DNA of 7,211 nucleotides from contig CAYXOX010000153.1 of assembly GCA_964466745.1 (NCBI GenBank), positions 1-7,211 of the forward strand, in the 5' to 3' direction. Shown piece by piece: positions 1-6,774 of this stretch (the first letter of the stretch is position 1; each line of letters opens with the position of its first letter). The stretch comes from CAYXOX01 sp964466745 (GTDB lineage: Bacteria; Pseudomonadota; Alphaproteobacteria; Rhodobacterales; Rhodobacteraceae). A model generated the notes under the pieces. The model was given only the letters and a program-made list of their open reading frames with translations, was not told where the DNA came from and ran no database searches. Both the position numbers and the translations under genes were made by a program.

Positions 1-1059
1 CTTGTAGGTCTGGCGCAGGTCCCCGCCGTATTTGGGCAGCGCCTCGCGGTCCTCTTGGTACGCGACGATGTGGCCCGCGAAGTCAGCACGGTGGGACCGC
101 GCCCCCTCGCCCGGGAATATCCACTCAGCCGCGTTCACGGAGTTGACCATCCGGCCCGCCCGCCGCGCCCGGGCGAGGCAGGCCAGCATCTCGCGCGACA
201 GGGGGATGTCGAAGGCCCGCCGCTCGCCCCCCTTGGGCAGGGGCACGTGCAGGACGCGCCGCCGCATGTCGAGGTGTTCCCACCGCGCGACGGTCAGCGC
301 CCCGGGCCGCGACCCAGACAAGAGGCAAAACAGGTGAAATTCGCGCCGCACCGGGTTGGGCAGCGCCAGCAGCTTTTTGTACCACCCCGCCAGCTCCGAT
401 GCCGACATGGCCGTGTCGCGGCGGCGCTGGGGGTTGAAGTCGATGGAGTCAACCGGGTTGAAGTGGGGCAGCTTCGGGTCCAGCCGACGCTTGCGCGCGT
501 AGTTGTAGACGCGCCGCAGGAACACCATCGCCCCGTTTGCGGATGACGGCCCGCTCTGGACAGTGAGCTCGCGGTGCCGCTTGCGCACCTCGGTCGCGTT
601 GTCGGACAGCTTTGCCAGCGGGGTCTTTTCCCAGTCGGAGAGGAGCCTGTAGCAGTAGTCGTAGCCGCGCACGGTCGCGGCGCTGCGCCGCCCTGCGGCC
701 ACGTCCTGCTCCATCGCCGCGCGCAGCTCAACCCATGCCGCCCCGAAGGTCAGCGCCCCGCCCTCGCGCCCGCCGCCCTCTCGGGTGATCTCAACCTTGG
801 CCTCCCGGGCGGCGCGGCGCGCGTCGGCCACGCTGACCTCCGGCCACTTCCCCACCGCCCGCTTCTTGGTCTGCCGCTTGCCCAGAGGAGACACGACATC
901 GACCTGCACGGTGAAGGTCTTGGTGCGCGCGCCGACCACGACGAAGAAGCCGGGCTCCTCCGTGTCGCGCACGATGTACTGGCCGGAGGCGGCGGGCGGG
1001 AGCCTGTCCAGCACGTCCTTTGAGAGCTTGGTGGGCTTGGTGTTCGCTGAATGTTCCAT
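1..1059 (-). CDS. int: Site-specific tyrosine recombinase (integrase), C-terminus beyond the window
   Basis: This gene catalyses integration and excision of the element by DNA strand exchange at the tRNA-Asn site. The frame is open for 353 codons from ATG at 1057-1059 to the window edge, with no stop. Residues about 28-90 resemble the arm-binding domain of P4-type integrases, including GKWPEVSVADARRAA (70-84), close to the family pattern LGxYPxxSLxxAR. Residues about 104-205 form the core-binding helical domain. The catalytic domain follows: Arg I is R251 in SGSRPGAL, the beta-hairpin lysine is probably K276 in LPKGGERR, and Arg II is R349 in GGDLRQTY. The family usually has His (or Lys) three residues before Arg II, but here it is G346. 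The second His/Trp motif and the nucleophilic Tyr must lie left of the window. The ATG has only a weak Shine-Dalgarno (AGG, about 10 bases upstream). The start is supported by the N-terminus beginning just before the arm-binding domain. The family call is firm; the type of element is not. Confidence 0.88.
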   Translation of the reverse strand, partial: MEHSANTKPTKLSKDVLDRLPPAASGQYIVRDTEEPGFFVVVGARTKTFTVQVDVVSPLGKRQTKKRAVGKWPEVSVADARRAAREAKVEITREGGGREGGALTFGAAWVELRAAMEQDVAAGRRSAATVRGYDYCYRLLSDWEKTPLAKLSDNATEVRKRHRELTVQSGPSSANGAMVFLRRVYNYARKRRLDPKLPHFNPVDSIDFNPQRRRDTAMSASELAGWYKKLLALPNPVRREFHLFCLLSGSRPGALTVARWEHLDMRRRVLHVPLPKGGERRAFDIPLSREMLACLARARRAGRMVNSVNAAEWIFPGEGARSHRADFAGHIVAYQEDREALPKYGGDLRQTYK

Positions 1060-1216
1060 GTGTTTCGGACCTAAGACGGGGTTAAGACGGAAGGCGGGCG
1101 GGTCAGGTAAGTCGGGCGGGGCTCTGTAACGCCCCGTGTGGTCCGCAGTATCCCAGCCTTTACAGGCACTTGGACACAGCCCCGGGACTATACCGTAGGT
1201 TGCAGGAGGCGTCTAG
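1060..1216. promoter_or_regulatory. Integrase upstream region / presumed attachment arm with short direct repeats
   Basis: No gene is visible between the integrase start and the tRNA fragment. The segment must hold the integrase promoter and probably arm-type binding sites. Two exact copies of TAAGACGG lie at 1072-1079 and 1083-1090, with a one-mismatch copy TAAGTCGG at 1108-1115, all within 56 bp of the integrase start. A further 8-base direct repeat, CGTAGGTT, occurs at 1194-1201 and again inside the tRNA T-arm at 1238-1245. Assigning these to integrase, an excision factor or a repressor is inference. I could not pick out a convincing -35/-10 pair. Confidence 0.4.
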
Positions 1217-1266
1217 ACTTACTGTTAATCAATTGGTCGTAGGTTCGATCCCTACCGCCGGAGCCA
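1217..1266 (+). other. Attachment site: 3' fragment of tRNA-Asn(GTT)
   Basis: The sequence matches the 3' half of an alphaproteobacterial tRNA-Asn. The anticodon loop CTGTTAA is at 1222-1228 (anticodon GTT). The T-arm stem GTAGG/CCTAC is at 1239-1243 and 1251-1255, with loop TTCGATC. The acceptor 3' strand CGCCGGA is at 1256-1262, followed by G and CCA at 1264-1266. There is no D-arm and no 5' acceptor strand (TCCGGCG expected) upstream, and the anticodon stem has two mismatches (C1218-A1232, T1220-C1230), so it is not a working tRNA. Placed at the edge of an integrase-bearing segment, it is best read as the att copy made when the element entered tRNA-Asn. The functional tRNA should sit at the far end of the element. 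Confidence 0.85.
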
Positions 1267-1683
1267 CTATCCCTCTAAAAACGCAAAATATTCGAAGCCG
1301 GCCTTCGGGGTAGAGCTGCCGAGTTTGCGCTCGGGATCGAAGAACGGCAGGGTTTGGCTGCGATGGTTCCGGGGCGGTGCGCGCCGTGCGCGCGGGAAGC
1401 CTCTCGAGGCAAGGGGCCGCGCACGCAGGGCGAATCCGGGTTTGGCGGCCACCCCAGCCTGGCCGCCCATCCGGTGCAGGCCCCAGCCGGCCGGAATTCG
1501 CATCCGAAGCAGAGCCACGACGCTCCTGATCTGCCTTCGTCCCCGGTGTGCCACGCGCGGGCCGCAAGGAACGGATCGATGCCGCCTCCCCAGCCCCCGT
1601 AGCGCCTTGAACGGCGCGCAGGTAAGCTGGCAGGCGGGCCGCATCGAGCGCCCGTCGCGGCGATGTGGAAAGCGAGGCCGAGT
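1267..1683. other. Gene-free host segment downstream of the tRNA-Asn fragment
   Basis: About 400 bp with no gene I can support. Long open frames cross it on both strands, but they are rich in Arg, Pro, Gly and Ala as expected of antisense or non-coding GC-rich DNA, and they overlap the kinase gene or the tRNA fragment. A perfect 8-bp inverted repeat (1385-1392 with 1418-1425) encloses a smaller 4-bp stem (1399-1402 with 1407-1410); no T-run follows. A 5-bp stem CGAAG/CTTCG occurs near 1290-1307, also without a T-run. The kinase promoter is presumably in the right part, but I cannot place it. Confidence 0.5.
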
Positions 1684-2319
1684 GTGGAAACGATCGATCC
1701 GGAAAGCCTCGCCGGTTACCTGCTGCAAAGGACCAGCGGCGGTGACCGGCTGATCGTCGCCCTTGCGGGTGCGCCGGCATCGGGCAAGTCCACCCTCGCC
1801 GACCGGCTTGCCGCCATGATGAACGCCGAGGCGCCGGGGGCGGCCGCCGTTCTGGCGATGGACGGGTTCCATTTCGACGATCTTCATCTTGTCCCGGCGG
1901 GCCTGCGGGGGAGGAAGGGCGCGCCCGAGACGTTCGACGTCGGCGGCCTCGGGCAGGCGCTCCGGCGCCTGCGCGCCAGGGATGAGGCTTTCGTGGCCGT
2001 GCCCGTCTTCGACCGGGAACTCGAGATCGCGCGCGCGGGCGCACGGCTGATCGGGGCCGCAACGCCCGTGGTGATCGTCGAGGGCAACTACCTGCTTCTG
2101 GACGCGGCGCCCTGGCGCTCGCTGCGGCCGCTCTTCGACGTGACGGTGTTCCTCGACGTGCCCGAGCCCGTCCTGGCCGAACGGTTGGCGCGGCGCTGGC
2201 GCGGGCTGGGGTTCGAGGAGGAGGAGGTTCGGCGCAAGCTCGAGGAGAACGACCTGCCGAACGCGCGCCGGGTCATCGCCGAAAGCGCCCCTGCGCAGTA
2301 CCGGCTGGCCGGCGGATGA
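1684..2319 (+). CDS. P-loop kinase of the pantothenate/uridine kinase-like family
   Basis: A 211-residue ATP-dependent small-molecule kinase, presumably cytoplasmic. With the GTG start, the P-loop GAPASGKST is at 29-37, DGFH at 60-63, RKGAPETFD at 77-85, PVFDRE at 107-112, a Walker-B-like strand with EGNYLLL at 133-139, and an Arg-rich lid with LARRWRGLGF plus LEENDLPNARRV at about 168-197. This motif order is that of the PanK/PRK/uridine kinase superfamily, in the short bacterial group often annotated as nucleoside/nucleotide kinase or FrcK-like. The start is put at GTG 1684 because AGCGAGG (1671-1677) lies six bases before it. An in-frame ATG at 1663 would add seven residues but has no good ribosome site. 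The gene converges on the polyol operon and its stop lies in a shared hairpin. Phosphorylation of a sugar from the neighbouring pathway (for example fructose) is possible, but the substrate cannot be read from the sequence. Confidence 0.85.
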   Translation: METIDPESLAGYLLQRTSGGDRLIVALAGAPASGKSTLADRLAAMMNAEAPGAAAVLAMDGFHFDDLHLVPAGLRGRKGAPETFDVGGLGQALRRLRARDEAFVAVPVFDRELEIARAGARLIGAATPVVIVEGNYLLLDAAPWRSLRPLFDVTVFLDVPEPVLAERLARRWRGLGFEEEEVRRKLEENDLPNARRVIAESAPAQYRLAGG

Positions 2320-2327
2320 TCCGCCGG
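2309..2327. terminator. Hairpin between convergent genes, kinase stop codon in the loop
   Basis: A perfect 8-bp stem (2309-2316 pairing with 2320-2327) has a three-base loop that is the TGA stop of the kinase. It lies between the ends of two convergent genes, 14 bp from the stop of the zinc dehydrogenase, so it could work as a bidirectional 3' stem-loop. There is no T-run on either side, so it is not a classical intrinsic terminator. It may instead protect transcript ends or act with Rho. Confidence 0.45.
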
Positions 2328-2341
2328 GACCGGCCGCGTGG

Positions 2342-3436
2342 TCACAGCGCCAGTTGCACCTTCATGCTGCCCCCGGGCGGCTTTCCCCCCATCGCCCCCG
2401 CGATGTCGTCAAGGGTCAGGCGGTGGGTGACGATCTGCTCGATCCCGGGCCCGATGTCGGCGATCAGGCGCAACGCCTCGGGGATGTTGTGGTTGAGCGA
2501 ATGCGTCCCGAACAGGGACAACTGGCGGCGAAAGACCTCGAAGGGGGAAATCTCGATGCGGGCCTCCGGGGGGCAGACCCCGAAGAAGAGCACCGCGCCG
2601 CCATTGGCCGTGTAGTGCACAAGCCCGGCCGCGACGGCGGGCACCCCCGTGGCATCGACGGCAAGGTCGCATCNNNNNNNNNNGGGCCCTGCCGCGCTCC
2701 GGTGTGCGCCAGCATGTGGAGATGCTCCTCTTCAGCCCCGAGCCGGAGGAGGTCTTCGCGGACGAACACGGGCGGGCCATCGCGCGCTTCACAGTGCCGC
2801 CGCCCCCGCCGGCAGGGCCTCCAGCCCATGCGCGCGCGCCATCTCCAGCCGGGTGGCGTCGTTGTCGACCATCACCACCGTCTCGGTGCCCCGCACCCGC
2901 AGTGCGAGGCCCGTCAGCAGGCCCATCGGCCCGCACCCGAAGACCAGCGCGGTCTCCACCGTCCGCCCCGGCAGCGGCGACAGGCCGTTGAGAACGCACC
3001 CCACCGGCTCGGCCAGTGCGGCCATCGCGAAGCTCATGTTCACGATCCTGTGCAGGCGCTCGGCGCGCACCACGCTCAACTCGGCGAAACCGCCGTTCAC
3101 GGTCACGCCGTAGGCCCCGAGGGATTCGCACAGATGGGCCCAGCCGCGGCGACAGGCCCGGCAGCTCCCGCATTCCAGGTTCGGGTCCACCACCACGGGA
3201 TCGCCGGGCGAGACCGAGCTCACGCCCGGCCCGATCTCGGCCACCTCCCCGGCGTATTCGTGCCCGGGAACCATCGGGTAGGCTCCGGTGCCGTAGTTGC
3301 CGCGCATCACCTCGATGTCGGTGTGGCAGATGCCGCTGGCGCGGACCCGGAGGAGAACCTCGCCGGGCCCGGCCACCGGATCGGGCAGATCGCCGAAGGC
3401 GACCTCGCCCCTGCGCGGGAAATAGACCGCCTTCAT
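2342..3436 (-). CDS. Zinc-dependent medium-chain polyol/alcohol dehydrogenase, interrupted by assembly gap
   Basis: An NAD(P)-linked zinc dehydrogenase of the sorbitol dehydrogenase-like MDR family. The N-terminal part (ATG 3434-3436, behind a strong GGGGGAAGG site) carries catalytic-zinc residues C37 (GICHTD), H59/E60 (PGHEYAGE) and probably E143 (LAEPVG). Structural-zinc cysteines are C89, C92, C95 and C103 in C-x2-C-x2-C-x7-C spacing. The Rossmann motif GCGPMG is at 167-172, and D191 after the second strand suggests NAD preference. This frame hits TGA at 2789-2791, after residue 215. The C-terminal part resumes beyond the gap at about 2671 with CDLAVDATGVPAVAAG and reads cleanly to TGA 2342-2344 (about 110 residues). 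Relatives should need only some 15-25 residues between the halves. The 106 bp at 2684-2789 contains stops in the dehydrogenase frame and does not look like it. The gene may be intact in the organism and broken only in the assembly, or truly disrupted. It is the last gene of the operon, 16 bp after mtlK. Its substrate is unknown. Confidence 0.8.
2674..2683. other. Assembly gap (10 N)
   Basis: Ten undetermined bases lie inside the zinc dehydrogenase gene. A round number of N usually stands for a scaffold join of unknown true size, so nothing about reading frame across it should be trusted. Confidence 0.95.
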
Positions 3437-3452
3437 CTGCCTTCCCCCTTCT

Positions 3453-4925
3453 TCAACCGTCCAGGTATGCTGCCATCGCCGCCGCGGTGCCCTCGCGCCA
3501 GATCAACGTCAGCCACCGGTCGAAGGCCGCCGCGAAGCCGGGCGCGGCGGCAAGCTCGCCGTATGTCTGGCGCATCTCGAGCCATGCACGCGGCGTGACC
3601 CTCGCCCTGGCCGCCACCGCCTGAAGCTCGGGCCAGAACGGATCGTTCGGTTCGATGGTGCTGCCGTCCTCGCGCGTGCCGTGGCACATCCGCGCCCAGG
3701 CGGCCTCGACCAGCGCGAGGCCTTCCACCGGCGTACCCGCGGCAAGGCCGTCGCGCACCGAGCCCAGCACGAAACCGGGATGACGCGACGAGCCGTCGAA
3801 GGCCACCCGCCGCGTGGTGTCTAGGATCATGGGGTTTGAAAACCGCTCCAGCAGAAGATCGAGATAGCCCGCGGGGGTATGGCCCGGCACGGGCGCGACA
3901 TGGGGCATGATCTCTTCCCGCTCGATCTTCTCGAAGACCGCGCGGATGCCCGCGTGCCGCATGGAGCCCGAGATGGTGGGCACCGACAGAAGCTCGCCCA
4001 GGTTGGAAATCACCTGGTGGCCGCCGTTCAGCATCCGGAGTTTCATCCGTTCGAAGGCGTGGACATCGTCGGTGAACGTCGCGCCGGCCCTGTCCCAATC
4101 GGGCCGCCCCTGGCAGAAGCGGTCCTCGATCACCCACTGGCGAAAGTTCTCGTGGGTGACCGGCGCGGCATCCTCGATCCCGAATTCACGCACCAGCGCA
4201 AGTTCCTCGGGCCCGGTCGCCGGCACGATGCAATCGACCATCGCGTTGGGAAAGGTGCAGCACTCATCGATCCAGTCGGCCAGCTCCGGGTCCGACAGCC
4301 GGGCCAGCGAAACGACCGTCTGGCGCAGCGCGTCGCCGTTCGATTGCAGGTTGTCGCAGCTCAGGCCGGTGAAGGGGCCGGTGCCGGCTTCGCGCCGGCG
4401 CCGCAAGGCGGCCACCATCGCTCCGAAGGCGGTGCGCGGCCGGTCCGGGTTCGCCGCGTCGTGGACGATGTCGGCATGGGCGGTGTCGAAGCCGCCGGTG
4501 ACCGGGTCGACGAAGTATCCGCCCTCGGTCACCGTGAGCGAGACGATCCGGATATCGGGCCTCGCCAGCCGTGCGATCAGGGGGCCGTTGCCCTCCTCAA
4601 CCGGGACGAAATCGATCATCGCCCCGATCACCTCGGCCGAGCGGCCGGCAGGATCGAGCTCGATCAGCGTTGTCAGGTAATCCTGCGCGGCCAGGCGCTC
4701 GCGCATCGCGGCATCGGCGGGGCGCACGCCCGCACCGACGATCGCCCATTCCCGCGCCAGCCCCTGCTGCATCAGCCGGTGCAGGTACCACGACTGATGG
4801 GCCCGGTGGAAATTGCCGACGCCGATATGCACGATTCCCGGCATCAGCCGCGAACGGTCGTAGCCCGGTCGTGCCACCGCCCCGGGCAGTCGGTCGAGAG
4901 CGGCATTGCACAGCGGAACGGCCAT
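3453..4925 (-). CDS. mtlK: Mannitol 2-dehydrogenase (long-chain polyol dehydrogenase)
   Basis: Oxidises D-mannitol to D-fructose with NAD+ in the cytoplasm; many family members also take D-arabinitol or D-glucitol. The 490-residue length is normal for polyol-specific long-chain dehydrogenases. The N-terminal Rossmann-like domain has GVGNFHRAHQ at 35-44. SCDNLQSNG (189-197) and FPNAMVD (225-231) are family signatures. In KLRMLNGGH the catalytic Lys, Asn and His are K295, N300 and H303, the same numbers as in the Pseudomonas fluorescens enzyme. The C-terminal helical domain fills the rest. ATG 4923-4925 is chosen because the family's short leader before the Rossmann fold begins here; the ribosome site is poor (GAAAGA). 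The open frame continues far upstream through smoS, but that part is antisense-like in composition. It follows smoS by 56 bp and precedes the zinc dehydrogenase by 16 bp. Confidence 0.95.
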   Translation of the reverse strand: MAVPLCNAALDRLPGAVARPGYDRSRLMPGIVHIGVGNFHRAHQSWYLHRLMQQGLAREWAIVGAGVRPADAAMRERLAAQDYLTTLIELDPAGRSAEVIGAMIDFVPVEEGNGPLIARLARPDIRIVSLTVTEGGYFVDPVTGGFDTAHADIVHDAANPDRPRTAFGAMVAALRRRREAGTGPFTGLSCDNLQSNGDALRQTVVSLARLSDPELADWIDECCTFPNAMVDCIVPATGPEELALVREFGIEDAAPVTHENFRQWVIEDRFCQGRPDWDRAGATFTDDVHAFERMKLRMLNGGHQVISNLGELLSVPTISGSMRHAGIRAVFEKIEREEIMPHVAPVPGHTPAGYLDLLLERFSNPMILDTTRRVAFDGSSRHPGFVLGSVRDGLAAGTPVEGLALVEAAWARMCHGTREDGSTIEPNDPFWPELQAVAARARVTPRAWLEMRQTYGELAAAPGFAAAFDRWLTLIWREGTAAAMAAYLDG

Positions 4926-4957
4926 TCTTGGGTCTTTCAATGCCTGGGCTTTCGTCA

Positions 4958-4978
4958 GGTCCGGTCGTCGTACCGGCC
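4958..4978 (-). promoter_or_regulatory. Intercistronic hairpin between smoS and mtlK
   Basis: A 5-bp stem CCGGT/ACCGG (4961-4965 with 4972-4976) is extended by two G-C pairs past a single bulged T at 4960. It lies in the only sizeable spacer of the operon (56 bp). It could slow decay or partly attenuate transcription, setting different levels for the genes before and after it. No T-run follows on the transcribed strand, so full termination is unlikely. Confidence 0.3.
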
Positions 4979-4981
4979 CCG

Positions 4982-5751
4982 TCAGCTCATCCAATTGCCA
5001 CCATCGACGTTGAGCGTTTGCGCCGTGATGTAGCCGGCCTCCTCGGAAGCGAGGAAGACGCAGGGGCCGGCCATATCCTCCGGAGTGCCCATCCGGCCCA
5101 TCGGAACCGCCAGCCCCACCTCGCGCTTCTTCTGGCCGACGGGTTTCGCTTCGTACTTCGCGAAAAGCCCGTCGACGACGTCCCACATCGGCGTATCCAC
5201 AACTCCCGGCGCGACCGCGTTCACGCGGATGCCCGCGGGCGCCAGTTCGAGCGCCAGCGACTGCGTGACCGAGATCACCGCGGCCTTGGTCGAGCAGTAC
5301 ATCATCACGTTGGCCTCGCCCCGGCGGCCGGCCTGCGAGCTGAAGTTGATGATGACGCCGCCCCGGCCCCGCGCCTTCATCCCCGGCACCACGGCCTGGG
5401 TCACGAAGATCATGCCGCCCACGTTCACATCGTACTGGAGGCGATAATCGGCATGCGTGACCTCCTCCAGCGGCCCCATGTTGAAGACGCCGGCGTTGTT
5501 GACGAGGATGTCGATGCCGCCCCAGCGCGCCTCGACGGAGGCAACGCCCCGGGCAATCTGCTCCATGTCCGTCACGTCCATCGTCACGGCCATCGCATCC
5601 GGGCCCAGTTCCGCGGCCGCTTGGGCGGCCTCGTGCGTCAGCCGGTCGGCCACCGCGACTTTCGCGCCCTCGGCCACGTAGGCCTCGCAAATCGCGCGGC
5701 CGATGCCCCGCGCGCCGCCGGTCACCAGCGCGACCTTTCCTTCGAGACGCC

Positions 5752-5755
<4 letters not shown>
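4982..5755 (-). CDS. smoS: Sorbitol (D-glucitol) dehydrogenase, short-chain family
   Basis: NAD-dependent oxidation of D-glucitol to D-fructose; R. sphaeroides SmoS also oxidises galactitol and L-iditol. The 257 residues show TGGARGIG (12-19, dinucleotide binding), D37 at the end of strand two (fits NAD preference), NNAG (86-89), the catalytic serine at S140, and Y153/K157 in the YCSTK motif. S140, Y153 and K157 match the numbering of the Rhodobacter enzyme. The C-terminal DGGNWMS resembles the usual DGG-W/N ending. ATG 5753-5755 overlaps the smoK stop as ATGA and is preceded by GAGG inside smoK, so the two genes are translationally coupled. A longer in-frame upstream extension is only the antisense-like shadow of smoK. 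Confidence 0.94.
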
Positions 5756-6756
<1,001 letters not shown>

Positions 6757-6774
6757 GTCGGTTTGCCTTTCGCG

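Larger units (their letters stand above)
1..1266. mobile_element. Right end of an integrative element inserted at tRNA-Asn
   Basis: This stretch holds a tyrosine recombinase gene pointing away from a partial tRNA-Asn 3' end, with only a short gene-free spacer between them. That is the usual layout for a prophage, genomic island or integrative conjugative element inserted into the 3' end of a tRNA gene. The outer limit is placed at the CCA end of the tRNA fragment. The other end, the cargo genes and the intact tRNA lie left of the window, so the kind of element cannot be told. No structural phage gene or conjugation gene is visible here. Confidence 0.75.

Noticed and set aside
55..1129. Plus-strand frames and a 145-codon minus frame over the integrase
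   Set aside because: All overlap the 353-codon integrase frame, which carries clear domain motifs. The alternatives are shadows.
1217..1266. A functional tRNA-Asn
   Set aside because: There is no D-arm or 5' acceptor strand upstream, and two anticodon-stem pairs are broken. Only the 3' part matches.
1290..1310. Hairpin CGAAG/CTTCG as the tRNA terminator
   Set aside because: The stem is short, with a five-base loop and no following T-run. The upstream tRNA copy is not functional.
1229..2062. 277-codon minus-strand open frame ending in VGIEPTTN
   Set aside because: The VGIEPTTN ending is the well-known false translation of a tRNA 3' end read in reverse. The rest is antisense to the kinase gene and spacer, and is rich in Arg, Pro and Ala.
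3453..5690. A single 745-codon frame suggesting a SmoS/MtlK-region fusion protein
   Set aside because: Only the last 490 codons look like protein (MtlK). The upstream part is an out-of-frame reading of smoS, rich in Arg and Gly.
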